A stretch of DNA of 64,000 nucleotides from Halomonas beimenensis (GCF_002549795.1 NZ_CP021435.1:868001-932000), one strand, 5' to 3'. Positions 44,931 to 54,779 are shown, counted from the stretch's first letter. The notes: generated from the letters alone by a model not told the origin. Program-made: numbers and translations.

Positions 44931-46772
44931 ATGCAGCCAGGGGTACAAGCACCATCGCAGGCCGAAGTCGAGGCCTGGAACGAGCAGATCAAGGCGATCG
45001 GCGAGGAATACAAGGCCTTGATGGAGGACTTGCTGCCGCGAATGGTGCCGGATGATGCCGCCGAGTCCGTCTATGCCCATATGCGCGAGGCCTTCCAGGC
45101 CGGGGCCGAATCGCTGATGCAGGATCCGTCCCTGCTGTGGGAGACCCAGACCCGCCTGGTGCAGGATCAGTTCCAGCTCTGGCAGAACGGTCTCAAGGCC
45201 ATGGCCGGAGAAACGGTCTCGCCGCTGGTCACCCCGGCCAAGGGCGATCGGCGCTTTCAGGACGAGGCCTGGACCCGGGATCCGTACTATCTGGCGATCA
45301 TGCAGCAGTACCTGCTGTTCTCGCGCCTGGTCGAGGACCTGATCGACCGGCTTCAGGGGCTGTCGCCCGACCAGAAGCGCAACCTGGCCTTCTATGCCCG
45401 TCAGCTGGTCAATGCCATGGCCCCCACCAACTTCATCACCACCAATCCCGAGGTGATGCGCCTCACCCTGGAGACGCGGGGCGAGAACCTGGTGGAGGGC
45501 CTGGCGCGGCTGCGCCACGACCTGGCCAATTCCGCCGAGGGCCTCAACGTCACCATGACCGACCGCAGTGCCTTCGCCGTCGGCGAGAACCTCGCCGTCA
45601 CCCCCGGTGCCGTGATCTACGAGAACGAGCTGATCCAGCTCATCCAGTACACCCCCAGTACCGAGCAGGTCTTCAAGACCCCGCTGCTGGTGGTGCCGCC
45701 CTGGATCAACAAGTACTACATCCTCGATCTGCGCCAGGACAATTCCCTGGTGAAGTGGCTGGTGGACCAGGGGCATACCGTGTTCCTGATTTCCTGGCGC
45801 AACCCCGGCCCCGAGCAGCGCGACCTGACCTGGGCGGACTACATGCAGCTGGGGCCGATCAGCGCCATGGAGGCCATCGAGCAGGCGACCGGCGAGAAGT
45901 CGGTCAACCTGCTGAGCTACTGCGTCGGCGGCACCCTGGCCGGGTCGACCGTGGCCTACCTGACCAGCACCCGGCGCGGCCGCAAGGTCAAGTCGGCGAC
46001 CTACATGACCAGTCTCTGGGACTTCCGCGATCCGGGCGAGCTCGGCGTCTTCCTCAGCGAGCCGGTGCTCCAGGGCATCGAGGCCAAGCTCGAGCAGGAC
46101 GGCTACCTGGATGGCCGGGTCATGGCCTACTCCTTCAATCTGCTGCGCGAGAACGACCTGTTCTGGTCCTTCTACATCAACAACTACCTCAAGGGCGAGA
46201 TCCCGGCGCCCTTCGACCTGCTGTACTGGAACACCGACGGCACCAACCTGCCGGCGGGCACCCATGGCTGGTACCTGCGCCACATGTACGTGGAGAATCG
46301 CCTGGTCGAGCCGGGCGGGATCGAGCTGGACGGCGTGAAGATCGACCTGCGCAAGATCTCGGTGCCGAGCTACTTCATCTCCACCCGCGACGACCATATC
46401 GCCAAGTGGAACAGCACCTACTACGGCGCGCTGCTGCCCAAGGGGCCGGTCACCTTCGTGCTGGGCGGATCCGGGCACATCGCCGGGATCGTCAACCCGC
46501 CCCACAAGAACAAGTACGGCTTCCTGACCAACGACGCGCTGCCGCCGACCGCCGAGGAGTGGCTGGAGGGTGCCGAGGCCCACGAGGGTTCCTGGTGGCC
46601 CCACTGGCAGGCCTGGATGACCGACAACGGCTATGCCGATGCCGAGAAGATGGTGCCGGCCCGCCAGCCCGGTGACGGCGAGCTCGACATCCTCGAGCCG
46701 GCGCCCGGCCGCTACGTCAAGATGACCATTCCGGAAGTGCTCGGCGAGAGCCCGACTTCGTCGGGAGCCTGA
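44931..46772 (+). CDS. phaC: Class I poly(3-hydroxyalkanoate) synthase
   Basis: A 613-residue PHA synthase polymerising hydroxyacyl-CoA, typically (R)-3-hydroxybutyryl-CoA, at the granule surface. The lipase-box-like SYCVGG carries nucleophile Cys331; the catalytic Asp488 (TRDDHIAKW) and His516 (GGSGHIAGIVNPP) complete the triad at the usual spacing. The N-terminal domain contains DEAWTRDPYYLAIMQQYLLFSRL, the F-x-D-x-x-W-x-x-[NP] class I motif with Thr in place of Asn. Its length is slightly above the usual 590. The ATG at 44931 follows GGAGGGGTCA. No phaA/phaB genes are nearby. Confidence 0.96.
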   Translation: MQPGVQAPSQAEVEAWNEQIKAIGEEYKALMEDLLPRMVPDDAAESVYAHMREAFQAGAESLMQDPSLLWETQTRLVQDQFQLWQNGLKAMAGETVSPLVTPAKGDRRFQDEAWTRDPYYLAIMQQYLLFSRLVEDLIDRLQGLSPDQKRNLAFYARQLVNAMAPTNFITTNPEVMRLTLETRGENLVEGLARLRHDLANSAEGLNVTMTDRSAFAVGENLAVTPGAVIYENELIQLIQYTPSTEQVFKTPLLVVPPWINKYYILDLRQDNSLVKWLVDQGHTVFLISWRNPGPEQRDLTWADYMQLGPISAMEAIEQATGEKSVNLLSYCVGGTLAGSTVAYLTSTRRGRKVKSATYMTSLWDFRDPGELGVFLSEPVLQGIEAKLEQDGYLDGRVMAYSFNLLRENDLFWSFYINNYLKGEIPAPFDLLYWNTDGTNLPAGTHGWYLRHMYVENRLVEPGGIELDGVKIDLRKISVPSYFISTRDDHIAKWNSTYYGALLPKGPVTFVLGGSGHIAGIVNPPHKNKYGFLTNDALPPTAEEWLEGAEAHEGSWWPHWQAWMTDNGYADAEKMVPARQPGDGELDILEPAPGRYVKMTIPEVLGESPTSSGA

Positions 46773-46842
46773 AGCCCGCCCGGCGAGGCCGGGAGCTTGA
46801 ACCTGGAAGAGCGGCGCTTCGCGCCTGGCAGCTGGAAGAAAT

Positions 46843-46879
46843 CCGCCCTCAGGCACTTGCCCTGGGGGCGGTTTTGTTT
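46843..46879 (+). terminator. Intrinsic terminator of phaC
   Basis: CCGCCCTCAGG (46843-46853) pairs with CCTGGGGGCGG (46861-46871) with one G-T pair, 7-nt loop, followed by TTTTGTTT. Confidence 0.88.
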
Positions 46880-46889
46880 CCGCTGCGCT

Positions 46890-46931
46890 CGAGCTTCGAG
46901 CTTCGAGCTTCGAGCTTCGAGCTTCGAGCTT
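46890..46931. repeat. Six tandem copies of CGAGCTT abutting the lnt stop codon
   Basis: The heptamer CGAGCTT is repeated six times without interruption (42 bp); the last two bases contribute to the TAA stop of lnt on the minus strand (46930-46932). A related AGCTT string lies next to the slt stop near 10470. Such a tract can vary in copy number by slippage. Confidence 0.9.
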
Positions 46932-48411
46932 ACGGCTCCCGGTGGCGGCGAAGCCGCAGGCCCGGCAGCACCAGCAGCGCGGCCGGCGCCCAGACCGGCC
47001 AGCTGCCGGTGCGGGAGAAGGGCGTCAGGCCCTGGCGAGGGACGACCTCGCCGGTGAGGACCGCCTCCTGGAACTGGGGGGCCCGGGCGGTGATCCGTCC
47101 CCGGCTATCGATCAGGGCGGTGACGCCGTTGCTGGTGGCACGGATCACCGGCCGGCCGTTCTCCAGGGCGCGCAGCCGCGCCATCTGGAGGTGCTGCAGC
47201 GGACCGATGGAGGCGCCGAACCAGGTGTCGTTCGACACGGTCAGGATCGCCGCCGAGCGTCGCGCCTGCCGCGCCACCAGGTCGGCGTAGATGATCTCGT
47301 AGCAGATGGCATTGCCGAGCCGGGTGCCGGCCACCCTCAGCGGGGACTGGGCATCGGGGCCGGGGGTCATGGTGGGCATCGGCAGGTCGAAGAAGGCGAT
47401 GGCGCCGCGCAACAGCGATTCCAGCGGCAGGTACTCGCCGAAGGGTACCAGGTGGCGCTTGCGGTAGGCGTCCTCGTCGCCCACCTCGATGACGCTGTTG
47501 TAGAAGCGCCCCGCGCCGTCACGCTGCAGGATGCCGGTGACCAGGGCGGTGTCCGGCGGCAGCAGCGTCCGGGCTCGCTCGAGGATCGGGCGGGCCTGCT
47601 CTTCCAGCATGGGAAGGGCGGCTTCCGGCCAGATCACCAGGTCGAGGTCGTCGTCCAGCGAGGCGGTCAAGGAGAGGTAGGTGTTGGCCGCGACCCGCTG
47701 GCCCTCCGGGGTCCACTTGATCAGCTGCGGCAGGTTGCCCTGGAGCAGGGCGACGCGGAGCGGGTCGCCGGCGGGGGCCGTCCACTGGGCAGGCAGCGCC
47801 AGGGGCACCAGCCATAGCGCCGCCAGCGGGGGCAGGGCGAGCCAGCTGCGTCGCAGCACCTCCACGCCCAGGGCCCCGGTCAACGCCACGATCAGCGACA
47901 GCAGGTAGACGCCGCCGATCGGGGCCCAGGCAGCCAGTGGGGAGTCCACCTGGCCGCTGCCCAGCAGCAGCCAGGGGAAGCCCGTGAACAGCCAGGTGCG
48001 CAGGGCCTCGCCGAGCACCCAGGCGCCGGCGAAGCTCAGGACGGACAACCGGGGGCCGGCGAGGCGCCGGTAGAGCCCCAGGGTCACGGCGAAGAACAGT
48101 GCCAGGGCGGCGACGAAGAGACCGGTCAGGGCGAGCGCCAGGGGGACGCCCGTGTAGCCGTAGTCGTGGATCGACACATAGACCCAGGAGGTCCCGGAGC
48201 CGAACAGGCCGAGCCCATAGCACCAGCCGCGCCAGGCGGCCTGCCGGGGAGAGAGCCGGTGCAGGCCGGCATACAGCAGGCCGGCGGCCACCGGGGCCAG
48301 CCACCAGAGCCCGAAGGGAGCGGCGGACAGGGTGGTGAGCACGCCGGCGGCAACGGCCGACAGGCTTCCCAGGGCCCGCCGGGAGGGGGATATCGTCATG
48401 CTACCGTCCAT
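46930..48411 (-). CDS. lnt: Apolipoprotein N-acyltransferase
   Basis: A 493-residue inner membrane enzyme that adds the third acyl chain to lipoproteins. The N-terminal half has six to eight helices; the periplasmic nitrilase-like domain shows the catalytic triad: Glu in IWPEAALP, Lys in YRKRHLVPFGEY and Cys in NAICYEIIYADL. The last helix (WAPAALLVLPGLRL) anchors the C-terminus. The start at 48411 has GAGG upstream; a second ATG four codons in lacks one. It follows corC by 12 nt at the end of the leftward operon. Confidence 0.95.
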   Translation of the reverse strand: MDGSMTISPSRRALGSLSAVAAGVLTTLSAAPFGLWWLAPVAAGLLYAGLHRLSPRQAAWRGWCYGLGLFGSGTSWVYVSIHDYGYTGVPLALALTGLFVAALALFFAVTLGLYRRLAGPRLSVLSFAGAWVLGEALRTWLFTGFPWLLLGSGQVDSPLAAWAPIGGVYLLSLIVALTGALGVEVLRRSWLALPPLAALWLVPLALPAQWTAPAGDPLRVALLQGNLPQLIKWTPEGQRVAANTYLSLTASLDDDLDLVIWPEAALPMLEEQARPILERARTLLPPDTALVTGILQRDGAGRFYNSVIEVGDEDAYRKRHLVPFGEYLPLESLLRGAIAFFDLPMPTMTPGPDAQSPLRVAGTRLGNAICYEIIYADLVARQARRSAAILTVSNDTWFGASIGPLQHLQMARLRALENGRPVIRATSNGVTALIDSRGRITARAPQFQEAVLTGEVVPRQGLTPFSRTGSWPVWAPAALLVLPGLRLRRHREP

Positions 48412-48423
48412 GGTGGGCAGGCC

Positions 48424-49293
48424 TCAGTCCTCTCCGGCGTCGGACTCCGGCTCGGCCTCCAGGAGGCGGATGCGGCGATTGTCGGCGTTGAGCACGGTGA
48501 AGCGCCAGCCACCGATCTCGGTATGCTCGCCACGCCCTGGCAGGTGGCCGAAGCGCTGCATCACCAGTCCGCCCAGGGTATCGAACTCCTCGTCCGAGAA
48601 GCGGGTGCCGAAGCGCTCGTTGAAGTCCTCGATCGGGGTCAGCGCCCGGATGGCGTAGCGATCCTCGCCCAGGGCGCGGATGTCTTCCTCCTCGTCGGTA
48701 TCGTGTTCGTCCTCGATGTCGCCGACGATCTCTTCCAGGATGTCCTCGATGGTCACGATCCCGGCGGTGCCGCCGTACTCGTCCACGACCACGGCCATGT
48801 GGTTGTGGGTGTCGCGGAACTCCTTGAGCAGGCTGTTCAGCCGCTTGGACTCCGGCACGAACATCGCCGGGCGCAACACCTCCTCGAGCTGGAAGGGGTG
48901 GCCGTTGTCCTGGCCCTGGCGCAGCAGCGGCAACAGGTCCTTGACCAGCAGGATGCCCTTGACCTCGTCGAGGTTCTCGCCGACCACCGGATAGCGGGAG
49001 TGGCCGGTCTCCAGGATCACCGGCAGGTACTCCTCCAGGGGCTGGTCGAGGGCGATCGCGGTGACCTGGGAGCGCGGGATCAGTACCTCGCGGACCTGCT
49101 GGTCGCTGATGTTCAGGGCGCCCTCGATGATCATCATGGCATCCTGCTCGAGCTTGAGCCGGGTCGCCGCCTGGCGCAGGAATTCCAGCAGCTCGTCCCG
49201 GGAACTCGGTTCGTCGCTGTCGCTGGACAGGGCGCTGAACAACTTCTCGAGCCAGGACTTGCTGGCCTGGCTGGTCGATCGGTCTTCGCTCAT
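48424..49293 (-). CDS. corC: CorC/YbeX family CBS-domain protein
   Basis: A 289-residue soluble protein (E. coli YbeX is 292): paired CBS domains ([37 protein letters not shown] and [21 protein letters not shown]), the conserved [28 protein letters not shown], and a CorC_HlyC C-terminal domain ending [11 protein letters not shown]. Named for magnesium/cobalt efflux, it is also tied to ribosome maturation in E. coli. The start at 49293 overlaps the ybeY stop by ATGA; longer in-frame starts read through ybeY. Confidence 0.93.
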   Translation of the reverse strand: MSEDRSTSQASKSWLEKLFSALSSDSDEPSSRDELLEFLRQAATRLKLEQDAMMIIEGALNISDQQVREVLIPRSQVTAIALDQPLEEYLPVILETGHSRYPVVGENLDEVKGILLVKDLLPLLRQGQDNGHPFQLEEVLRPAMFVPESKRLNSLLKEFRDTHNHMAVVVDEYGGTAGIVTIEDILEEIVGDIEDEHDTDEEEDIRALGEDRYAIRALTPIEDFNERFGTRFSDEEFDTLGGLVMQRFGHLPGRGEHTEIGGWRFTVLNADNRRIRLLEAEPESDAGED

Positions 49294-49802
49294 GCGTCGG
49301 GTCTCTCGTCCTCGGTGTCGGAGTCGCGGGGCGGCGGACTGGGGGTCAGGTAAGGGTCGTCGATCCCCAGCCCGGCGAGGATGTCGCGTTCCAGGGCTTC
49401 CATGACCTCGGCCTCGTCGTCCTCGAGGTGGTCGTACCCCAGCAGGTGCAGGGTGCCATGAATCACCATATGAGCGTAGTGATCCACGGCGGTCTTGTCC
49501 TGATCCCGGGCCTCGGCGAGCACCACGGGGTGACAGATCACCAGGTCGCCGAGCAACGGCAGGGCCACCCCGGGCGGGCACTCGAAGGGGAAGGACAGCA
49601 CGTTGGTGGGCTTGTCCTTGTCCCGGTAGTCACGGTTGAGGGCGCGGCTCTCCTCGGCATCGACGAAGCGCACCGTCAGTTCGTTCCGGGCCTCGTCGGG
49701 GTGCTGGGCGAGCACGGCGTCGACCCAGGCCTCGAGCTCGGCCTGGGTCGGTAGCGCGTCGGCATCGAGGGCCTGCTGGCGGTCCACCGAGGCATGGGTC
49801 AT
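49290..49802 (-). CDS. ybeY: Endoribonuclease YbeY (rRNA maturation)
   Basis: A 170-residue UPF0054 metalloprotein. The zinc motif [11 protein letters not shown] (H-x3-H-x5-H) is intact, with [21 protein letters not shown] before it. YbeY acts in 16S rRNA 3'-end processing and ribosome quality control. Slightly longer than the E. coli protein because of an acidic C-terminal tail. It overlaps phoH and corC by four bases on each side, the standard conserved operon. Confidence 0.95.
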   Translation of the reverse strand: MTHASVDRQQALDADALPTQAELEAWVDAVLAQHPDEARNELTVRFVDAEESRALNRDYRDKDKPTNVLSFPFECPPGVALPLLGDLVICHPVVLAEARDQDKTAVDHYAHMVIHGTLHLLGYDHLEDDEAEVMEALERDILAGLGIDDPYLTPSPPPRDSDTEDERPDA

Positions 49803-50887
49803 GAGCTGGCCTCGCCCCCGCCGTTCTGACGCTCGCGGCGCTCCTGGCGCAAGGCCTCGCGTTCCTGTTCCCGGGCCTCGCGCTTGGCCCGTGCCTGGGC
49901 TTCCTCCTCGGCCTCGAAGGCGTCATAGGCCTCGATAATCCGCTGCACGAGGGGGTGGCGCACCACGTCCTTGGCGGCGAAGTGGGTGACCCCGATGCCC
50001 GGGGTCCCCTTGAGCACCTCGAGGACCTGGATCAGCCCCGAGGTCTGGCCCCGCGGCAGGTCCACCTGGGTGATGTCGCCGGTGATCACCGCCGTGGACC
50101 CGAAGCCGATACGGGTCAGGAACATCTTCATCTGCTCGCGGGTGGTGTTCTGGCTCTCGTCGAGGATGATGAAGGCGTTGTTCAGCGTCCGGCCGCGCAT
50201 GTACGCCAGCGGGGCGATCTCGATGATCTGGCGCTCGATCAGCTTGGCCACCTGCTCGAAGCCGATCATCTCGTAGAGGGCGTCGTAGAGCGGACGCAGG
50301 TAGGGATCGATCTTCTGGGCCAGGTCGCCGGGCAGGAAACCGAGCTTCTCGCCGGCCTCCACCGCCGGACGGACCAGCAGGATGCGGCGAACCTCCTGCT
50401 GGTTGAGGGCCTCCACCGCCGCGGCCACGGCCAGGTAGGTCTTGCCGGTGCCGGCCGGGCCGATGCCGAAGTTGATGTCGTGGGCACGGATGCTCGAGAC
50501 GTAGTTCTGCTGGTTGAGTCCCCGGGGCTTGATCAGCGTCTTGGGGGTGCGCAGCAGCACCTCGTCGTCGCCGCCGCTGCCTTCCTCTTCCTCCAGGGCC
50601 TGGAGGCCGGATTCCTGCAGGAAGAGGTGCACGGTGTCGGGCGTCAGCTCGCTGGCCTCGGCCTCGCGGTAGAGGTGTTCGACGACGTTGGCCGCGGCCT
50701 TGACCCGGGGGCCGCCGCCGGCCAGCTGGAAGACGTTGCCCCGGTTGCGCAGGGTCACGCCGAGGCGCGCCTCGATGAGCTTGAGGTGCTCGTCGTGCTG
50801 GCCGCAGAGGTTGGCCAGGCGCTGGGGATCGTTGGGCTCGAGGTTCAGGGTGATGACGCGGTTGGCCGCTGTGGATGGCTGGCTCAA
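49799..50887 (-). CDS. ybeZ: PhoH-like ATPase (YbeZ)
   Basis: A 362-residue PhoH family ATPase: an N-terminal KH-like/ssRNA-binding part (residues 10-80), Walker A GPAGTGKT near residue 142 and Walker [12 protein letters not shown]. YbeZ works with YbeY in RNA metabolism. The last 35 residues form a highly charged Arg/Glu helix ([19 protein letters not shown]). It starts at ATG 50887; miaB lies 218 nt upstream, separated by a hairpin, so it may be cotranscribed with or independent of miaB. Confidence 0.94.
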   Translation of the reverse strand: MSQPSTAANRVITLNLEPNDPQRLANLCGQHDEHLKLIEARLGVTLRNRGNVFQLAGGGPRVKAAANVVEHLYREAEASELTPDTVHLFLQESGLQALEEEEGSGGDDEVLLRTPKTLIKPRGLNQQNYVSSIRAHDINFGIGPAGTGKTYLAVAAAVEALNQQEVRRILLVRPAVEAGEKLGFLPGDLAQKIDPYLRPLYDALYEMIGFEQVAKLIERQIIEIAPLAYMRGRTLNNAFIILDESQNTTREQMKMFLTRIGFGSTAVITGDITQVDLPRGQTSGLIQVLEVLKGTPGIGVTHFAAKDVVRHPLVQRIIEAYDAFEAEEEAQARAKREAREQEREALRQERRERQNGGGEASS

Positions 50888-50930
50888 GACGGGGGAGTCC
50901 GTGGGTTGGTGGGTGTCGGGTTCAGCTTAC

Positions 50931-50952
50931 TGCCCCGGCGGTTGCCGGGGCA
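50931..50952. terminator. Hairpin between miaB and ybeZ
   Basis: TGCCCCGGC (50931-50939) pairs with GCCGGGGCA (50944-50952), loop GGTT. No T tract on either strand; possible partial terminator after miaB. Confidence 0.4.
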
Positions 50953-51105
50953 ATGTGCGTGGACGTCCATGATCTGCCGCGCGGGCGTTGAAACCGTGAT
51001 CAGAATGCGCATTCAGGGCGCTGGACTGCGCTGGTTCTCACGATGTCGCCTCGTCTGGCCCGGGTTCGCCAGATCATGCATCGCCCCCGGCGCGAGGAGA
51101 GGGGA

Positions 51106-52449
51106 TCAAAAGCGTGCCGGCGAGGCCAGCTCGCCGCGCAACGAGTTGGGCAGCGCCTCGGTGATCTCCACGTCGACGAAGTAGCCGATGAGCTCGGTGG
51201 GGTTGGGCGCGCGGAAGTTGACCACCCGGTTGTTCTCGGTGCGCCCGGACAGCTGGCCGGGGTCCTTGGGCGAGAAGCCGGTGACCAGGATGCGCTGGGT
51301 GGAGCCCACCATGCGCCGGCTGATCTGCATGGCCTGCTGGTTGATGCGTTCCTGCAGGATCGCCAGGCGCTGCTTCTTGACCGCTTCGGGGGTGTCATCC
51401 TCCAGCCCCGCCGCCGGGGTGCCCGGGCGTGCCGAGTACACGAAGCTGAAGGAGACGTCGAAGCCGATGCGGCCGATCAGGTCCATGGTCGCCTCGAAGT
51501 CCTGCTCGGTCTCGCCGGGGAAGCCGACGATGAAGTCCGAGGAGAAGCTGATGTCCGGGCGCAGCGCACGGATGCGCTCCATCTTCTCCACATACTCCTC
51601 GACCGTGTGGCCCCGCTTCATGGCGGCCAGGATGCGATCGGAGCCGGCCTGGACCGGCAGGTGCAGGTGGCTGACCAGCTCGGGGATCTCGCCGTAGGCC
51701 TCGATCAGGCTGTCGGAGAACTCTACCGGGTGGGAGGTGGTGAAGCGGATGCGGTCGATGCCCTCCACGGCGGCCACGCAGGCGATCAGCTCGGCCAGGT
51801 CGATCTCCTCGCCGAGCTGGTTCTCGCCACGATAGGCGTTGACGTTCTGGCCCAGCAGGTTGATCTCGCGCACGCCCTGGTCGGCCAGGTGGATGACCTC
51901 GTCCATCACGGCCTCGAAGGGGCGGGAGACCTCCTCGCCGCGGGTGTAGGGCACCACGCAGAAGGTGCAGTACTTCGAGCAGCCCTCCATCACCGAGACG
52001 AAGGCGGTCGCGCCGTCCGAGCTCGGCCGGGGCAGGTGGTCGAACTTCTCGATCTCGGGGAAGGTGACGTCGACCACCGAGATCTGGTCGTCTCGGCGGG
52101 CGTCGAGCATCGAGGGGACTCGATGCAGCGTCTGGGGCCCGAAGACCAGGTCCACCTGGGGGGCACGCTTGCGGATGGCCTCACCCTCCTGGCTGGCGAC
52201 GCAGCCGCCGACGCCGATGACCAGTTCCGGATTGGCCTCCTTGAGCTTCTTCCAGCGGCCGAGCTGGTGGAAGACCTTCTCCTGGGCCTTCTCGCGGATC
52301 GAGCAGGTGTTGAGCAGGATGACGTCGGCCTCGTGCTCGTCGTCGGTGAGCTCCAGCTGGTGAGATTCGCCGAGCAGATCCGCCATGCGCGCGGAATCGT
52401 ACTCGTTCATCTGGCAGCCATGCGTCTTGATGAAGAGTTTCTTCGCCAT
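51106..52449 (-). CDS. miaB: tRNA-2-methylthio-N6-dimethylallyladenosine synthase
   Basis: A 447-residue radical-SAM methylthiotransferase acting on A37 of tRNAs that read codons beginning with U. The order is UPF0004 domain ([47 protein letters not shown], with its three Cys), radical-SAM core with CSKYCTFC, and the C-terminal TRAM domain ([26 protein letters not shown]). Full length. A TATACT -10 lies upstream on the same strand. First gene of the leftward block. Confidence 0.97.
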   Translation of the reverse strand: MAKKLFIKTHGCQMNEYDSARMADLLGESHQLELTDDEHEADVILLNTCSIREKAQEKVFHQLGRWKKLKEANPELVIGVGGCVASQEGEAIRKRAPQVDLVFGPQTLHRVPSMLDARRDDQISVVDVTFPEIEKFDHLPRPSSDGATAFVSVMEGCSKYCTFCVVPYTRGEEVSRPFEAVMDEVIHLADQGVREINLLGQNVNAYRGENQLGEEIDLAELIACVAAVEGIDRIRFTTSHPVEFSDSLIEAYGEIPELVSHLHLPVQAGSDRILAAMKRGHTVEEYVEKMERIRALRPDISFSSDFIVGFPGETEQDFEATMDLIGRIGFDVSFSFVYSARPGTPAAGLEDDTPEAVKKQRLAILQERINQQAMQISRRMVGSTQRILVTGFSPKDPGQLSGRTENNRVVNFRAPNPTELIGYFVDVEITEALPNSLRGELASPARF

Positions 52450-52544
52450 AGGAATAGGTCGTGGCGTCGGGGCCCGACGGTTGCACCGGTGGATGGTCGC
52501 TTGAAGGGGAGGCGGCCGGGAAGGGCCGTCCGATGAAGCCCTCT

Positions 52545-52573
52545 AGTATACGCGTGCCGGCCGAGAGGGGCCA
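52545..52573 (-). promoter_or_regulatory. Candidate miaB promoter
   Basis: Minus-strand TATACT (52550-52545) with TGGCCC (52573-52568) 17 nt upstream. Good -10, poor -35. Confidence 0.4.
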
Positions 52574-52715
52574 GGGGAGCGGGGTGCCCCTCGGGTGGGC
52601 TGTGCTATCCTTGTCGCCCTCGGCTCCCCGGGCGGCTGGTCAGCAAGTGACCGATTCATCGGCTTGTCGACAGCCATGCCGCCTGGCCGAGGGTTTCCAG
52701 CGGTTTTCCCGGGAC

Positions 52716-52738
52716 TTGTCCACAGAAGCTGTGGATGA
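52716..52738. promoter_or_regulatory. Pair of DnaA-box-like 9-mers in inverted orientation
   Basis: TTGTCCACA (52716-52724) and the complement of TGTGGATGA (52730-52738, reading TCATCCACA) each differ from TTATNCACA at one position. Together they form TCCACAG-AAG-CTGTGGA. The surrounding 400-nt gap between divergent miaB and the SH3 gene (52450-52849) holds no gene. Confidence 0.4.
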
Positions 52739-52849
52739 CCCCGGGACCTCCCGCCCTCATCGCGGCCGGCCGGGCAGGGAAGGTCCGGCGGCGGCCGAAC
52801 ATCGCCGCGAGCAGTGAACCACAGAGCCTTGGACAGCCAGGACGACGGC

Positions 52850-53485
52850 ATGACGATGCAACGATACAAGACACTGATACTGGGCATGATGCTCGGCGCG
52901 CTGGTCCTGCCGGTGCAGGCCCAGCAGGACGACGGCCAGGCGCCCGGCCACTGGGTCGCCGACGACCTCTCCACCTACGTGCGCAGCGGTCCCACCGACG
53001 GCTACCGTATCGTCGGGACCCTGACCGCCGGCGAGCCGGTGACGGTGCTCGAGACCCAGGGCGACTATGCTCGGGTGCGCAGCCAGAGCGGCGACGAGGT
53101 CTGGGTGCCGTCGAGCGATCTCCAGGACACGCCCAGTGCCCAGGTGCGCCTGCCCGAGCTCGAAAGCCAGGTCGAGGAACTCTCGGCGGAACTCTCCGGG
53201 ATCAACGAAACCTGGGAGAGTCGCATGGCCTCGCTGACCGAGACCCTGGAGGTCCGCGAACAGCGCATCGCCGAGCTGGAGCAGCGCAATCATGCACTCG
53301 CGTCCGAGAGCGAGGCGTCCCGATCCACCATCCGCGAGCTGCGCGCCCGCCTGGATACCCAGGAGGAGGACTTGCTGATGCGCTACTTCATGTACGGCGG
53401 TGGCGTCGCCGGGGCCGGTCTGCTGGTGGGGCTGATCGTGCCGCACCTGCCGCGCCGGCGCCGCAAGCGCGATCGCTGGTTCTGA
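52850..53485 (+). CDS. SH3-domain envelope protein (YgiM / TIGR04211 type)
   Basis: A 211-residue protein with a Sec signal peptide (LILGMMLGALVLPVQA), a bacterial SH3 domain (about residues 30-100: HWVADDLSTYVRSGPTDGYRIVGTLTAGEPVTVLE), a long coiled coil (LPELESQVEELSAELSGINETWESRM to RELRARLDTQEEDLL), and a C-terminal transmembrane anchor followed by RRRRKRDRWF. This domain order is that of YgiM-like proteins. Function not established; probably cell-wall or envelope related. The ATG at 52850 follows CCAGGACGACGGC. tpm follows after 11 nt. Confidence 0.9.
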   Translation: MTMQRYKTLILGMMLGALVLPVQAQQDDGQAPGHWVADDLSTYVRSGPTDGYRIVGTLTAGEPVTVLETQGDYARVRSQSGDEVWVPSSDLQDTPSAQVRLPELESQVEELSAELSGINETWESRMASLTETLEVREQRIAELEQRNHALASESEASRSTIRELRARLDTQEEDLLMRYFMYGGGVAGAGLLVGLIVPHLPRRRRKRDRWF

Positions 53486-53496
53486 GCGGAGGCGGC

Positions 53497-54135
53497 ATGG
53501 ACAACGAATGGCTCGCCCGTTGGCGTCAGGGGCGGATCGGCTTCCATCGCAGCGAGGTTCATCCCGCCCTGGTGCGGCATTGGCCGTCGCTCGGCGTCAA
53601 GGCGGGCACCAAGGTGCTGGTCCCGTTGTGCGGCAAGAGCCTGGACATGCGCTGGCTGGCCCGCCATGACCACCCGGTGCTGGGCATCGAGCTGGCCGGG
53701 GAGGCCATCGAGCAGTTCCTGGCCGAGGGAGTGGGAGAGGTCTCCCGCTACCATCACGACAGCTTCGCCGTGAGTCGACAGGGCAATGTCGAGCTCTGGC
53801 AGGGCGACTTCTTCCATTTCCATATCGAGGCGGCGGCGGAGATCGGCGCCTTCTACGACCGGGCCGCCTTGATCGCCCTGCCGGAGGCCACCCGCCAGCG
53901 CTATGCCTTCCACCTGGCCCAGCTGATTCCGCCCGGCGCCGGGGGGCTGCTGATCACCCTCAGGCGGGCGCCGGGGGATGACGCCGGACCGCCTTACGGT
54001 GTCGAGGCCGCGGAGGTCCGCGAACTGTTCGAGCCCAACTTCGCGCTGAGCCATCTCGAGGATGGGGCTCCCGAGCCGGGGAGCGGCTTCCGCGAGAGTG
54101 TCTGGGCCTTGACCCGGCGGGGACCGAAGGTCTGA
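53497..54135 (+). CDS. tpm: Thiopurine S-methyltransferase
   Basis: A 212-residue SAM-dependent methyltransferase of the TPMT family. It starts WLARWRQGRIGFHRSEVHPALVRHW, the diagnostic W-x-x-[RK]-W-x-x-x-x-[IT]-[GP]-[FW]-H, then VLVPLCGKSLDMRWLA (SAM loop) and IELAGEAIEQF. In Pseudomonas the homologue methylates selenium and tellurium compounds as well as thiols, which may be its natural role. The start at 53497 has GCGGAGGCGGC before it and follows the SH3 gene by 11 nt, so they likely share a transcript. Confidence 0.92.
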   Translation: MDNEWLARWRQGRIGFHRSEVHPALVRHWPSLGVKAGTKVLVPLCGKSLDMRWLARHDHPVLGIELAGEAIEQFLAEGVGEVSRYHHDSFAVSRQGNVELWQGDFFHFHIEAAAEIGAFYDRAALIALPEATRQRYAFHLAQLIPPGAGGLLITLRRAPGDDAGPPYGVEAAEVRELFEPNFALSHLEDGAPEPGSGFRESVWALTRRGPKV

Positions 54136-54298
54136 TCGGGGAGGGGACGGCGGTGGTATCCCCGGCGTCGCTTCAGGCAACTCCTGGCGATTCGATCGGT
54201 CCAGAGTATATCGGCCCGGGAACTCGGGGCGATGGCGCCGTCTGTCCGGCGCTCGCCGGCCGGGCCCCATGAGAGAGAACGCCTTCAGGAAGGCCACC

Positions 54299-54772
54299 AT
54301 GATCCGTGCCGCGACCCCGGAGGACATGCCGGTCATCCTCGAGATCTGGCGGCGTGCCGCCCGGACCGCACCCCCCTTCCTGCCGGAGGACGCCCGGCAG
54401 CCCGCCGGGGAGACGATTCCCCTGCGCCTGCCCGACTGCGCCATCCAGGTGCTGGATGCCGATGGCCACGTGGTGGGGTTCGCCGCCATGCGCGAGGATC
54501 ATCTCGAGGCCCTGTTCGTCGACCCCAAGGCTCAGGGCTACGGTCATGGCTCCGAGCTGATGGCCCGCACCATGGCGGTACACGATCGCATCACCCTCCG
54601 GGTCCACTCCCGCAACGTGCGCGCCGTCTCCTTCTATCGCCGCCTGGGCTTCCATGCCCTGGACGAGGCCGTCGACCCCCTCAGCGGCGAGCCCGAGATC
54701 CTGATGATCTGGAGCCGTGAGGGTCAGTGCCGGCCGAGGGCCTCGCGCGAGGACGCGCCCCCGGAGAATTAG
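54299..54772 (+). CDS. GNAT family N-acetyltransferase
   Basis: A 157-residue acetyltransferase. The N-terminal MIRAATPEDMPVILEIWRRAARTAPPFL, the strand GFAAMREDHLEALFVDPKAQGYGHGSELM (acetyl-CoA pyrophosphate loop Q-G-Y-G-H-G) and NVRAVSFYRRLGFHALDE are standard GNAT motifs, closest in pattern to YjaB-type proteins. Acceptor substrate unknown. The start at 54299 follows CAGGAAGGCCACC; the 163 nt before it contain nothing recognisable. It is convergent with ggt, 7 nt away. Confidence 0.87.
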   Translation: MIRAATPEDMPVILEIWRRAARTAPPFLPEDARQPAGETIPLRLPDCAIQVLDADGHVVGFAAMREDHLEALFVDPKAQGYGHGSELMARTMAVHDRITLRVHSRNVRAVSFYRRLGFHALDEAVDPLSGEPEILMIWSREGQCRPRASREDAPPEN

Positions 54773-54779
54773 GACTGCC

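Noticed and set aside
44928..46856. 642-residue minus-strand ORF opposite phaC
   Set aside because: Antisense shadow of a gene with all PhaC catalytic residues intact.
52716..52738. Chromosomal replication origin
   Set aside because: Only two imperfect DnaA boxes, no AT-rich unwinding region and no origin-linked genes nearby.
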